A stretch of DNA of 55,451 bases from JABSOG01 sp041583135 (GTDB lineage: Bacteria > Pseudomonadota > Gammaproteobacteria > Enterobacterales > Alteromonadaceae). Positions 8,255-17,540 of the stretch are shown in pieces (within the stretch, counting starts at the first letter, position 1; each line of letters starts with the position of its first letter). Below the pieces are notes generated by a model, which was not told where the DNA came from, did no database searches, and saw only the letters and a list, made by a program, of their open reading frames with translations. Location: the NCBI GenBank assembly GCA_041583135.1, contig JBFHGJ010000030.1, positions 1 to 55,451 of the forward strand, in the 5' to 3' direction. The position numbers and the translations under genes are program-made.

Positions 8255-9214
8255 ATGTACTCAAGAATCATAGGCACCGGAAGTAGTTTTCCTAAAAGAG
8301 TTGTCACCAACGACGACTTATCCAAAATGGTCGAAACCTCAGATGAGTGGATCGCAGAACGTACAGGCATTAGAGAGCGCCGCTTTGCCGGTGAAGGGGA
8401 AACCGTCACTACCATGGGCTATGAAGCTGCACTTAATGCGCTGGACATGGCTGGTTTAAAGGCCACCGATTTGGATATGATCATCGTCGGTACTACCAGC
8501 TCTGCTATTTCGTTACCCAGTGCCGCCTGCGACATTCAAAAACTCCTTGAAGTGCCGAATATACCGGCCTTTGATATCGCTGCCGCCTGTTCGGGCTTTG
8601 TTTATGCCATGAGCATTGCTGATCAATACATCAAATCAGGTATGTGCAAGCGCGTATTGTTGATAGGTGCCGATACCTTAAGCCGTTTTTGCGACCCGAA
8701 TGACCGCACCACGTTAGTGTTGTTTGGTGATGGCGCAGGCGCGGCAATTTTAGAAGCCAGCGAAGAACAGGGCGTTATTTCAACTCATATTCATGCCGAT
8801 GGCAGTTTCAAAGATCTGCTTGGTGCCAATTCTCCGGAGCGTGGTCAGCCAGACTCAGTGCACGAAAACTATATGTATATGAAAGGCAACGCGGTATTTA
8901 AGGTCGCTGTCAACAAGCTGGCCGATTTGGTGACCGAAACATTGGCCCACAATAACATCAAACCTGAAGACTTAGATTGGTTGGTCCCCCACCAAGCCAA
9001 TTTACGGATCATCAGTGCCACGGCGAAAAAACTCGATATGGGTATGGATAAAGTCGTCGTGACCGTCGATAGATATGGCAACACCTCTGCTGCCACTATT
9101 CCGACTGCATTGGATGAAGCCATTCGCGATGGTCGAATTCAGCGTGGTCAAACTTTGTTGCTTGAAGCCTTTGGTAGTGGTTTTACCTGGGGTTCTGCAC
9201 TGGTTAAGTTTTAA
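8255..9214 (+). CDS. fabH: Beta-ketoacyl-ACP synthase III
   Basis: FabH condenses acetyl-CoA with malonyl-ACP to start type II fatty acid synthesis. The 319-residue protein has the catalytic Cys in IAAACSGFVYA (about residue 112), His in WLVPHQANLRI and Asn in YGNTSAATIP: the Cys-His-Asn triad. I set the start at ATG 8255, giving MYSRIIGTGS, because AGGAG ends 4 bases upstream and the family starts here; a TTG at 8237 overlapping plsX is less likely. It is the first of the fabHDG-acpP-fabF genes. Confidence 0.97.
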   Translation: MYSRIIGTGSSFPKRVVTNDDLSKMVETSDEWIAERTGIRERRFAGEGETVTTMGYEAALNALDMAGLKATDLDMIIVGTTSSAISLPSAACDIQKLLEVPNIPAFDIAAACSGFVYAMSIADQYIKSGMCKRVLLIGADTLSRFCDPNDRTTLVLFGDGAGAAILEASEEQGVISTHIHADGSFKDLLGANSPERGQPDSVHENYMYMKGNAVFKVAVNKLADLVTETLAHNNIKPEDLDWLVPHQANLRIISATAKKLDMGMDKVVVTVDRYGNTSAATIPTALDEAIRDGRIQRGQTLLLEAFGSGFTWGSALVKF

Positions 9215-9238
9215 ATTATCTGGAATTTTTGAATCAAT

Positions 9239-10168
9239 ATGACAACTTTTGCCGTTACTTTTCCTGGGCAAGGCTCTCAAGCCGTGGGTATGCTCAGCGA
9301 ACTTTATCAAGAATTTGATGTTGTTAGAGATACTTTTAACGAAGCCTCCGAGGCACTCGGTTATGACCTTTGGCAATTGGTTAGTGTTGGCCCGGTAGAA
9401 AAGCTCAATCAAACCGACCGTACACAGCCTGCGCTATTGACCTCATCGGTCGCTATTTGGCGTTTGTATGTTGAAATGGGTGGCGATATGCCGCAAATGA
9501 TGGCCGGTCATAGTTTAGGTGAATACTCGGCACTGGTCTGTGCTGGGGTATTATCGCTACAAGATGCTGTGAAGCTGGTAGAAAAGCGCGGCCAGTACAT
9601 GCAACAGGCAGTGCCTGAGGGGGTTGGTTCTATGGCGGCGATCATCGGTCTGGATGACGAAGCCATTGCTACTGCCTGTGAAGCGGCGCAGCAAGGGCAG
9701 GTGGTATCACCGGTCAATTTTAATTCTATCGGTCAGGTGGTTATTGCCGGTAATGCCGAAGCAGTTGCAAGAGCATCAGCCAATTGTAAAGAAGCGGGCG
9801 CTAAAAAAGTAATGCCATTGGCTGTTAGCGTTCCTTCACATTGTGCGTTGATGGCCCCTGCGGCTGAGCAGTTAGCTAAGGATTTGGCTGAGGTCTCATT
9901 TAATACCCCTGAGATTGCAGTGATCAATAATGTCGATGTGGCTGTGGTCAGTGAGCCGGCACAGATTAAAGATGCCCTTGTTCGTCAGTTGTGCTCGCCA
10001 GTTCGCTGGACTGAAACTATCAAGCAAATTGCTGCCGAGGGTATCGATTGCTGCTATGAATTTGGACCGGGCAAAGTGTTGACCGGACTGGTTAAACGCA
10101 TAGATAAAAGTGTCAAAGGTGTCGCGGTGAATACCCCTGATGGTATCAACGCACTTTTGGCTGAATAA
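9239..10168 (+). CDS. fabD: Malonyl-CoA:ACP transacylase
   Basis: FabD loads malonyl groups from CoA onto ACP to supply the elongation cycle. The 309-residue protein begins FAVTFPGQGSQAVGM; the nucleophile is the Ser in GHSLGEYSAL (about residue 92) and the partner His lies in VPSHCALM (about residue 201). The start ATG 9239 lies 24 bases after fabH, with only a weak Shine-Dalgarno. Confidence 0.97.
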   Translation: MTTFAVTFPGQGSQAVGMLSELYQEFDVVRDTFNEASEALGYDLWQLVSVGPVEKLNQTDRTQPALLTSSVAIWRLYVEMGGDMPQMMAGHSLGEYSALVCAGVLSLQDAVKLVEKRGQYMQQAVPEGVGSMAAIIGLDDEAIATACEAAQQGQVVSPVNFNSIGQVVIAGNAEAVARASANCKEAGAKKVMPLAVSVPSHCALMAPAAEQLAKDLAEVSFNTPEIAVINNVDVAVVSEPAQIKDALVRQLCSPVRWTETIKQIAAEGIDCCYEFGPGKVLTGLVKRIDKSVKGVAVNTPDGINALLAE

Positions 10169-10184
10169 TAAAAGAGGATTTGAG

Positions 10185-10931
10185 ATGTCAGGATTTATTT
10201 CCCTTGACGGTAAGTTGGCATTGGTTACCGGTGCCAGTCGTGGTATTGGTAAAGCGATTGCCCTGCAATTGGCCGAACTGGGCGCGACAGTGGTTGGTAC
10301 GGCCACCAGTGAAGGCGGTGCGGCCAACATCAGTGACTATCTCGGTGATAAAGGGCGTGGTTTGGTGCTTAACGTCACCGACAATGCATCAATCGACGCT
10401 TTATTTGAAACCTTGAAAAGTGATTTCGGTAGCGTGGACATTTTAGTCAACAATGCCGGTATTACCCGTGACAATCTGATGATGCGAATGAAAGACGACG
10501 AGTGGCAAGATATCATCGATACCAATTTGACTTCGGTTTTCCGTCTGTCTAAGGCGGTATTACGCGGTATGATGAAAGCCAAAAACGGCCGTATCATCAA
10601 TATCGGCTCGGTGGTTGGCACCATGGGTAACGCCGGTCAGGTCAACTACGCTGCGGCAAAAGCCGGTTTGTTGGGTTTTACCAAGTCAATGGCCAGAGAG
10701 GTTGCCTCAAGAGGCATTACCGTCAACGCCATTGCTCCTGGTTTTATCGCAACCGATATGACCGAACAGCTCACCGAAGATCAAAAGCAGAACATTTTTG
10801 CACAGGTCCCAGCCAATCGTTTAGGCTTGCCTGAGGAGATTGCATCGGCCGTTGCGTTCCTTGCATCGGATAACGCGGCATATATTACCGGTGAAACGTT
10901 GCATGTAAACGGCGGAATGTATATGATTTAG
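10185..10931 (+). CDS. fabG: 3-oxoacyl-ACP reductase
   Basis: NADPH-dependent reductase for the first reduction of fatty acid elongation. SDR fold of 248 residues: TGASRGIG cofactor loop, NNAG, and the Ser-Tyr-Lys catalytic set in IGSVVGTMG and VNYAAAKAG. The C-terminus HVNGGMYMI is typical of FabG. ATG 10185 follows AGAGGATTTG; upstream in-frame codons overlap fabD and add unrelated residues. It lies 16 bases after fabD, in the same transcript. Confidence 0.97.
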   Translation: MSGFISLDGKLALVTGASRGIGKAIALQLAELGATVVGTATSEGGAANISDYLGDKGRGLVLNVTDNASIDALFETLKSDFGSVDILVNNAGITRDNLMMRMKDDEWQDIIDTNLTSVFRLSKAVLRGMMKAKNGRIINIGSVVGTMGNAGQVNYAAAKAGLLGFTKSMAREVASRGITVNAIAPGFIATDMTEQLTEDQKQNIFAQVPANRLGLPEEIASAVAFLASDNAAYITGETLHVNGGMYMI

Positions 10932-11069
10932 CCCTCGGTAGCAAAATCATATCCGAATTAGAAACACGGCCGTTAATCGTTGATTTATCGGCCAAAATGC
11001 GCGTAAGTTTTCGTATTTTAACAGGGTTTGCAGCCTGGTTAGACCAGTTTTTTAAATGTCTACAGCACC

Positions 11070-11098
11070 TTGAAACACGAGATTCGAAAGACTACACT
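11070..11098 (+). promoter_or_regulatory. Candidate sigma70 promoter for acpP
   Basis: TTGAAA (11070-11075) and TACACT (11093-11098) are 17 bases apart, about 50 bases before the acpP start. acpP normally has its own strong promoter because ACP is needed in large excess over the Fab enzymes. The 217-base gap after fabG is the widest inside the cluster and also suggests a separate start here. Confidence 0.5.
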
Positions 11099-11148
11099 AC
11101 GCAAAATTTTGTTAATATGCGTCACAGACGCTTGCATAGGAAAATCAT

Positions 11149-11382
11149 ATGAGCATCGAAGAAAGAGTTGCTAAAATTGTTGTTGAACAACTGGGTGTTA
11201 AAGAAGAAGAGGTAAAACCAGAAGCTTCATTTGTTGATGACTTGGGCGCTGATTCTTTGGACACAGTTGAATTGGTTATGGCTCTGGAAGAAGAATTCGA
11301 CACTGAGATCCCAGACGAAGAAGCTGAAAAAATCACTACCGTGCAAGCGGCTATCGACTATATCCAAGCGAACGCTGAATAA
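11149..11382 (+). CDS. acpP: Acyl carrier protein
   Basis: A 77-residue acidic four-helix protein that carries growing acyl chains on a 4'-phosphopantetheine arm. The arm attaches to Ser36 (Met counted) in the invariant DLGADSLDTVELV. It serves fatty acid, lipid A precursor and phospholipid synthesis. It is the only gene between fabG and fabF, preceded by its own candidate promoter and followed by a strong hairpin before fabF. Confidence 0.99.
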   Translation: MSIEERVAKIVVEQLGVKEEEVKPEASFVDDLGADSLDTVELVMALEEEFDTEIPDEEAEKITTVQAAIDYIQANAE

Positions 11383-11389
11383 TTTCCCC

Positions 11390-11413
11390 CGTGGGCGGCT
11401 TTAGCCGCCCACG
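11390..11413 (+). terminator. Intercistronic hairpin acpP/fabF (attenuator or mRNA stabiliser)
   Basis: Perfect 10-bp GC-rich stem (arms 11390-11399 and 11404-11413) with a four-base TTTA loop, starting 7 bases after the acpP stop. No T-run follows, so full termination is not expected. It more likely pauses polymerase or blocks 3' exonucleases, leaving acpP mRNA more abundant than fabF mRNA. Confidence 0.7.
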
Positions 11414-11453
11414 CCATATCTATACCCTCATTTAATTCTTTTGGAGATCACAA

Positions 11454-12692
11454 GTGGCTAAACGTCGTGTGGTTGTTAGCGGTATGGGCATGTTGACCCC
11501 CGTTGGCAACAATGTCGAAACTACCTGGGAAAACCTACTCAAAGGCAAAAGCGGCATCGAGCCAATCACGCATTTTGATGCAACCAATTTTGCGACTCGC
11601 TTTGCCGGTTTATTGAGTGACTTTAACGTAGAGGATTACATCAGCCGCAAAGATGCCAAAAAGATGGATGACTTCATTCAAGTGGGTGTGGTCGCTGGTA
11701 TTCAGGCACTGAAAGACTCAGGTCTTGAAGTCACTGAGCAAAATGCCCATCGCATTGGTGTTGCTATCGGCTCGGGTATTGGTGGTTTGGGACTGATCGA
11801 AGCAAATCACGCCAAGTATTTGGCCAGTGGTCCACGTAAGCTCTCACCGTTTTTTGTGCCTTCAACCATCATCAACATGATCTCAGGACATTTGTCTATC
11901 ATGTTTGGCTTAAAAGGGCCAAATATCTCAATCGTTACCGCTTGCACTACGGGTGTTCACAATATCGGCCATGCAGCGCGCATGATCGCCTATGGTGACG
12001 CCGATGTGATGCTTGCCGGTGGCGGTGAAAAAGCGTCCACCGAATTGGGGATCGGCGGTTTTGCCGCTGCCAAGGCGCTTTCTAGCCGAAACGAAGATCC
12101 GCAAGCGGCCAGTCGTCCTTGGGACAAAGACCGTGATGGCTTCGTGTTGGGAGATGGTGCCGGTGTGATGGTGTTGGAAGATTATGAACACGCCAAAGCG
12201 CGTGGAGCGAAGATCTATGCCGAACTGGTTGGCTTTGGTATGAGTGGCGATGCCTATCATATGACCTCGCCACCTGCTGACGGTGCCGGTGGCGCTTTGG
12301 CCATGGAAAATGCCATTAGAGATGCCGGTATCGACCTTGAGCAAGTTGATTACATCAATGCTCACGGTACCTCAACCCCTGCGGGTGATATCGCCGAGGT
12401 TAACGCCATTAAGACCCTGTTTGGCGCTCATGCCTACAAGTTAAAAGTCAGCTCAACCAAGTCGATGATTGGACATTTGCTTGGGGCTGCGGGTGCTGTT
12501 GAATCGATTGTGACAGTATTGTCGCTGCAAGATCAAAAAATTGCGCCGACCATCAACTTGGATAACCCAGATGAAGGTTGTGATTTGGATTTTGTGCCGC
12601 ATCAAGCCCGAGAGGCCAAATTAGAGTATGCGCTATGCAACTCCTTCGGCTTTGGTGGGACCAACGGTTCAATCGTATTTAAACGTATCTGA
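11454..12692 (+). CDS. fabF: Beta-ketoacyl-ACP synthase II
   Basis: FabF catalyses chain elongation condensations, including cis-vaccenate formation and temperature control of membrane fluidity. The 412-residue protein has the Cys-His-His triad: VTACTTGVHN (about C163), NAHGTSTPAGD and KSMIGHLLGAAG. Translation starts at GTG 11454, supported by GGAGA 8-12 bases upstream and by the family start AKRRVVVSGMG. It is followed after 9 bases by mltG; the pabC gene often found between them is missing. Confidence 0.97.
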   Translation: MAKRRVVVSGMGMLTPVGNNVETTWENLLKGKSGIEPITHFDATNFATRFAGLLSDFNVEDYISRKDAKKMDDFIQVGVVAGIQALKDSGLEVTEQNAHRIGVAIGSGIGGLGLIEANHAKYLASGPRKLSPFFVPSTIINMISGHLSIMFGLKGPNISIVTACTTGVHNIGHAARMIAYGDADVMLAGGGEKASTELGIGGFAAAKALSSRNEDPQAASRPWDKDRDGFVLGDGAGVMVLEDYEHAKARGAKIYAELVGFGMSGDAYHMTSPPADGAGGALAMENAIRDAGIDLEQVDYINAHGTSTPAGDIAEVNAIKTLFGAHAYKLKVSSTKSMIGHLLGAAGAVESIVTVLSLQDQKIAPTINLDNPDEGCDLDFVPHQAREAKLEYALCNSFGFGGTNGSIVFKRI

Positions 12693-12701
12693 TAGCCTTT
12701 T

Positions 12702-13700
12702 ATGCGCTTATTTCGCATAGTGCTGCTTGTTATGCTGTTGCCTCTGTTGGCAGCAGCATTTTACACTTTCTCTGTTTATCCTAATCAAATTATTGCGCTG
12801 TCCTCAGAGCGCCTGTTGCAAGTGCCCAAAGGCATCGGTTTTAATCAACTGTGTCGCCAGCTGCAAGGCGAACAGATTGTACGCTATTGCGCGCCGCTAA
12901 AATGGTATAGCAAGATCCACAGCAATTACCGAGACATCAAAGCGGGTAGTTACCTGCTTAAACCGGGTCAAACCCACACTCAATTGCTGGTGCTGCTCAG
13001 TGAGGGTATAGAACATCAATTTTCAGTCACCTTGGTTGAAGGGGAGCGGTTGTCGCAAATATTGGCCAAACTTGCCGCGACAGAGCATCTTAAACACGAT
13101 ATTGATGACCGGGCATTGCTGGCGCAAAGGCTAGGCTCGCGCTATGACAATATTGAGGGCCTGCTATATCCCGATACCTACTATTATGCTGCCAATAGCA
13201 ATAGTTTTGACATTATCTTGCGTGCCTATAAAAAAATGGCGCAGTTTTTGGACAATCAATGGCAAACGCGCTCGCCAGATTTGCCCTATGACAGTGCTTA
13301 TGAAGCGCTCATCATGGCGTCCATCATCGAAAAGGAGACCGCTCAGCCGACTGAGCGAACGCTGATTGCATCGGTATTTGTCAATCGTTTACGTAAGAAA
13401 ATGCGGCTGCAAACCGATCCGACGGTGATTTATGGTCTTGGTGAGCAATTTGACGGTGATATTACCCGCGCGCACTTGAGACAAAAGACGGCATATAATA
13501 CCTACCGCATCGATGGCTTACCTCCGACCCCGATTGCGATGCCAGGAGGCGACTCAATCATAGCTGCGCTTCATCCTGCAACAACCAACTTCCTGTACTT
13601 TGTCTCTAAGCAAGATGGTAGCCACTACTTCTCACAAACACTGGCAGAGCATAATCGGGCCGTCAGGAAATACCAATTAGGAAAGCATGATGAACCCTGA
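12702..13700 (+). CDS. mltG: Endolytic murein transglycosylase MltG (YceG-like)
   Basis: Inner-membrane lytic transglycosylase that cuts nascent glycan strands and so limits their length. One N-terminal transmembrane helix (about 5-25, LLVMLLPLLAAAFYTF), a LysM-like part, then the YceG domain with catalytic Glu in MASIIEKETAQ and the QTDPTVIYGLG signature. Length 332 fits. The end overlaps holB by 14 bases. In many relatives tmk lies between mltG and holB; here there is no room for it. Confidence 0.95.
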   Translation: MRLFRIVLLVMLLPLLAAAFYTFSVYPNQIIALSSERLLQVPKGIGFNQLCRQLQGEQIVRYCAPLKWYSKIHSNYRDIKAGSYLLKPGQTHTQLLVLLSEGIEHQFSVTLVEGERLSQILAKLAATEHLKHDIDDRALLAQRLGSRYDNIEGLLYPDTYYYAANSNSFDIILRAYKKMAQFLDNQWQTRSPDLPYDSAYEALIMASIIEKETAQPTERTLIASVFVNRLRKKMRLQTDPTVIYGLGEQFDGDITRAHLRQKTAYNTYRIDGLPPTPIAMPGGDSIIAALHPATTNFLYFVSKQDGSHYFSQTLAEHNRAVRKYQLGKHDEP

Positions 13701-14634
13701 TGTGGCTTTTGATTACCCATGGCTCGCTGAGCCTTTAGCTCAGTTAAGGCAGGCCTATGACGGTGGTCGTTTTCACCATGCTCTGTTGCTTAATGGCGCG
13801 CCGGGTATGGGGAAATCGGCGTTGTGCCAATACTTGGCGAAGACGGTTTTGTGTGATGCAGCCCCTGGCCTTTATGCTTGTGGGCGATGCAAGTCATGTC
13901 ATTTGGTTAAAGCCGGCAATCATCCCGATTGGTGTTCGATTGACAATGCCGAGCTGAGTATCGGTATCGATGAGATCAGAAAGGCAGGGGAGTTTGTACA
14001 TAAAAGACCCAATATTGCCAAGGCGCGGGTGATCACCATACTTGGCGCCGAGCAGATGACCGAAGCTGCCTCTAACGCGTTACTAAAAACCTTAGAAGAA
14101 CCAGCCAAAAACGTCTATCTGTTGCTAAGTTGCAACGCATTGTCGCGATTGTTGCCGACCATTTTAAGTCGTTGCCATAAACTCACGATACAAGCGCCGG
14201 ATAGGCAACAATCCATTGCGTATTTACAGTCGTTCAATGGGGCGCTCAATCATCACCAGTGCGATATTTTGTTACAGCTGGCATCAAACGCGCCGCTTAA
14301 GGTAACCGAATGGCTCAAAAGCCATAGCCTCGATGCTTTAAATCAGGCCGAACAGCAGTATTTCGGCTGGCGCCAAGGGCAACTGGCACCAAGCCAGTAC
14401 GCTAGCTTCTTGGGACAGAGTGACTTTGCTTTTCTGCTTTTTGGTCATTTGCTAAAGCAAGATATGACACAAAAACTGGCCCAAGGCGGAGCAGACAATG
14501 AGGACTTATTGGCTTCATTTAGTGCCATTACTCATGCTGTGGCGCAATATCGTCAGCAACACGAGCAGGTTAAGGGGCAAAATCAGCAGCTGGCGCTGCT
14601 GCGCTTGATCAACCAAGTGAGCCGTTTATTGTAG
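13687..14634 (+). CDS. holB: DNA polymerase III subunit delta'
   Basis: Clamp-loader subunit delta' that helps open and load the beta sliding clamp. The 315-residue protein shows the AAA+ Walker A-like GAPGMGKSALC, a zinc-binding cysteine set (CDAAPGLYACGRCKSC), the helix NALLKTLEEPAKN and the clamp-loader SRC motif (ILSRCHKL). It starts inside the last codons of mltG (ATG 13687, with a second ATG directly after), which suggests translational coupling. Confidence 0.95.
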   Translation: MMNPDVAFDYPWLAEPLAQLRQAYDGGRFHHALLLNGAPGMGKSALCQYLAKTVLCDAAPGLYACGRCKSCHLVKAGNHPDWCSIDNAELSIGIDEIRKAGEFVHKRPNIAKARVITILGAEQMTEAASNALLKTLEEPAKNVYLLLSCNALSRLLPTILSRCHKLTIQAPDRQQSIAYLQSFNGALNHHQCDILLQLASNAPLKVTEWLKSHSLDALNQAEQQYFGWRQGQLAPSQYASFLGQSDFAFLLFGHLLKQDMTQKLAQGGADNEDLLASFSAITHAVAQYRQQHEQVKGQNQQLALLRLINQVSRLL

Positions 14635-14710
14635 CAACAGGTTTGCCTTAGCGCTTGGATCAGTTAAACTCTTGCGCTTTACAAACAAGCATTTAACGGA
14701 GAGCAATTCA

Positions 14711-15490
14711 TTGCTGGTCGATTCACACTGCCATCTTGACCGATTGGACTTTGCCAAATTAGGCATGGATATTCATGGGGTTCTCGCACAAGCCACCGAG
14801 GCGCAAATTGAGCATATTCTTTGTGTCTGCATTCATTTAAAACAGTTTCCCGAGATGATGGCACTGATCGAGCCTTTCGAACAAGTCTCGGCGTCATGTG
14901 GCGTGCATCCACTCAATCAAGAGGATTCGTACGATTATCAATCCTTGTTGGAGTTAGCCAAGCACCCCAAGGTGGTGGCCATTGGTGAAACCGGGCTTGA
15001 TTATCATTATGCCGAACAGACCAAAGCGATTCAGCAAACCTCCTTTGCCCAACATATTGAAGCGGCCAAAGCGCTGCAAAAGCCACTGATCATCCATACC
15101 AGAGCGGCGAGAGCCGATACTTTGGCGATTATGGATGAACATCAAGCGCAAGAAGTCGGTGGTGTGTTCCATTGCTTTACCGAAGACCTCGCGATGGCAA
15201 AGGCCGGAATAGAGCGGGGGTTTTACATCTCGTTGTCCGGGATAGTCACCTTTAAAAATGCCAGCGAATTGCAAGAAGTTGTCAAACAGTTGCCGCTCGA
15301 TAGGCTGTTGGTTGAAACCGACGCGCCCTATTTGACGCCGGTGCCCTATCGCGGTAAGCAAAATCACCCGGCTTTGGTCAGGGAAGTGGCCAATTTTGTC
15401 GCTCAGTTAAAAGGGGTGTCATTAGAGGCGTTGGCCGAGCAAACCAGTGAGAACTTCTATCAATTGTTTAACCGAGTCAAGCGTAAATAG
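14711..15490 (+). CDS. TatD-family metal-dependent hydrolase (YcfH-type)
   Basis: A TIM-barrel metallohydrolase of the TatD family; E. coli YcfH, at the same position after holB, is the closest type. Metal ligands are visible in VDSHCHLD, GETGLDYHY, IIHTRAARADT, FHCFT and LLVETDAPYL. The start is probably TTG 14711, with GGAG 9 bases upstream, giving MLVDSHCHLD as in E. coli; an upstream in-frame TTG (14672) would add 13 residues of no family similarity. Proposed activity is DNA or D-aminoacyl-tRNA deacylase type hydrolysis, unsettled for this subgroup. Confidence 0.92.
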   Translation: MLVDSHCHLDRLDFAKLGMDIHGVLAQATEAQIEHILCVCIHLKQFPEMMALIEPFEQVSASCGVHPLNQEDSYDYQSLLELAKHPKVVAIGETGLDYHYAEQTKAIQQTSFAQHIEAAKALQKPLIIHTRAARADTLAIMDEHQAQEVGGVFHCFTEDLAMAKAGIERGFYISLSGIVTFKNASELQEVVKQLPLDRLLVETDAPYLTPVPYRGKQNHPALVREVANFVAQLKGVSLEALAEQTSENFYQLFNRVKRK

Positions 15491-15493
15491 GTC

Positions 15494-17425
15494 ATGAGCG
15501 AACGCGCCAAAGCCAATACATCTGACACTCTGCCTTTGGTGCTGACCGGCCCGATCCTCAGAAAAGTTACCACCAAAGAGGTTAACCTGTTTTTAGTCAG
15601 CGCAAGGCCAATAGGGTTGACGCCGCTGTTTTTCGCCGATGAAGGTTTGTCGGACAAGTTTGACGTTCATGTTGAACATCAAAGCGTGCGTTTGGGGCAG
15701 CAAGGGTTTTGTCATTTACTCACTTGTCGTTTTGACAGCCCTTTGCCTGAGGATGCGTTGGTATTTTACGATGTTGTGCTCAGTGACAGCGAGCAAGGTA
15801 CAAAGCTGGCCATAAGCGAAGCGATCCCCGACCTGTGTTACCCGGGACAAAAAGCCTTGAGCTTTTTCATTCCATCAACAATTGAAACGCTGTTTTTTGG
15901 ATCTTGTCGTAATATTCATCATCCTTGTGATGACTCATTTGTTGCCGCCGATAAGCTTATAGAGCAGCATTTAAAGGCGCTGGACAAAAGGCCTTGCGTA
16001 TTGCTCCATGGTGGTGATCAAGTATACGCCGATGACATCGGCGGTCCGACGCTCAACGCCATACATGGGCTTATAGATTGGCTCGGTATGGTGGATGAAC
16101 CTCTGCCTGATGAGCGCATTCATCACAGCCATCTGTTGTATCAACAGCCTGAGCTGTTTTATAACCGCCAATCGATATTGCCCAAGGTCACCTATAAAAG
16201 TAAACGTTTGTGGTCTAGACTGTTGCCGTTTCGCCGCACGGTCAATGTCTTTTCGTCGGTCAAAGCCGATAACCATGCCATCACTTTGGCAGAAGTCATT
16301 GGATTGTACTTGCTTAACTGGAGTCCAGCGTGCTGGCAGGCTCTGGTACATGAGACCAACAACTTGCCGGTTGGGCTGAGCCAAAGTCAAAAGCTCAGGT
16401 TCAAGTCTGAACTGTTGGCCACTAGGCGGTTTATTGCCGGACTAAGCAAAGTCAGACGTTTGCTTGCTCATATTCCCAATTACATGATTTTTGACGATCA
16501 TGATGTCACCGATGATTGGAATCTTACGGCGCAATGGGAGCAAAACGTCTATTCCAACCCTTTCAGTAAACGGGTGATCAGTAACGCGTTAGTGGGCTAT
16601 TGGTTGTTTCAGGGTTGGGGGAATGCACCAGAGCATTTTGATCGGCGCTTTGTCGAACAGGTTGAAGCGGTTATAACCAAAGCCGACCCTAAGCAGATTG
16701 CATTGGTGGAAGAACGAGTGTTGGAATTCCCCCATTGGCACTATCTCATTGATTTGAAGCCGCAGATCATGGTACTTGATACCCGAACCCATCGCTGGCG
16801 CTCGGAACGGTCAATGAAAAATCCGTCGGGGCTGCTTGACTGGGAGCGGCTGATTGAGCTTGAGCATGTGTTGGAAAACAAAGAAGCTTGCATCATTGTC
16901 TCGGCAGCGCCGATATTTGGGGTTAAATTGATTGAGACCATTCAGAGGGTGTTTTCGTTTTTTGGTCATGAATTGATGGTTGATGCCGAAAACTGGATGG
17001 CGCATCCGGGATCGGCGAAAAAATTGCTGGAGATCTTCCGTCGCAGCGATACGCCGTCTGAGCTGATTGTGCTCTCTGGTGATGTTCATTATTCTTTTTG
17101 CTTTAGTGCCAAGCAGCGCTTTAAAGACAATGCCACCACCATATGGCAGTTGACCAGCAGTGGCTTTAAGAATGAATTTCCACTCCCTTTGATTAAGACC
17201 TTCGATGTGCTGGAGCGCTTTTTGTATTTTGCGCAAAGCCCATTTAACCTGTTTACCAAAAGGCGTTTGGTGGAAGTAGACCAACACCCGTTGGTGCAGG
17301 ATAAAAAGCAAATTCTGATCTCAAAGAGTAATATCGGTATCGTGACCTTGGATAATGAAAAGCTTGAGCGCTTTGAGATCTTAATTGGTGAGGACGAATA
17401 CAAGCGCTTTGATACCAAGCTCTAA
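15494..17425 (+). CDS. PhoD-like metallophosphatase, cytoplasmic
   Basis: A 643-residue protein of the PhoD/calcineurin-like metallophosphatase group. Metal-binding motifs are GSCRN (about 136-140), GGDQVYADD (173-181), FDDHDVTDDW (about 334) and GDVHY (about 529). Classical PhoD enzymes are secreted by the Tat route with a twin-arginine signal and degrade phosphodiesters. This one has no signal peptide or membrane segment, so it is presumably intracellular and its substrate is unknown. It starts 4 bases after tatD and is probably cotranscribed. A large insert (about residues 205-330) separates the second and third motifs. Confidence 0.8.
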   Translation: MSERAKANTSDTLPLVLTGPILRKVTTKEVNLFLVSARPIGLTPLFFADEGLSDKFDVHVEHQSVRLGQQGFCHLLTCRFDSPLPEDALVFYDVVLSDSEQGTKLAISEAIPDLCYPGQKALSFFIPSTIETLFFGSCRNIHHPCDDSFVAADKLIEQHLKALDKRPCVLLHGGDQVYADDIGGPTLNAIHGLIDWLGMVDEPLPDERIHHSHLLYQQPELFYNRQSILPKVTYKSKRLWSRLLPFRRTVNVFSSVKADNHAITLAEVIGLYLLNWSPACWQALVHETNNLPVGLSQSQKLRFKSELLATRRFIAGLSKVRRLLAHIPNYMIFDDHDVTDDWNLTAQWEQNVYSNPFSKRVISNALVGYWLFQGWGNAPEHFDRRFVEQVEAVITKADPKQIALVEERVLEFPHWHYLIDLKPQIMVLDTRTHRWRSERSMKNPSGLLDWERLIELEHVLENKEACIIVSAAPIFGVKLIETIQRVFSFFGHELMVDAENWMAHPGSAKKLLEIFRRSDTPSELIVLSGDVHYSFCFSAKQRFKDNATTIWQLTSSGFKNEFPLPLIKTFDVLERFLYFAQSPFNLFTKRRLVEVDQHPLVQDKKQILISKSNIGIVTLDNEKLERFEILIGEDEYKRFDTKL

Positions 17426-17540
17426 TAAAAATAACGAAGACGCAGCGTCTTTATCCTAGGCCATTTGATGTTGTCATTTTCGGCGAAGTCGTGATCCCGG
17501 TCATGTCACTTAGATTTGTAGCGAGGCTTATTGCGAGCCG

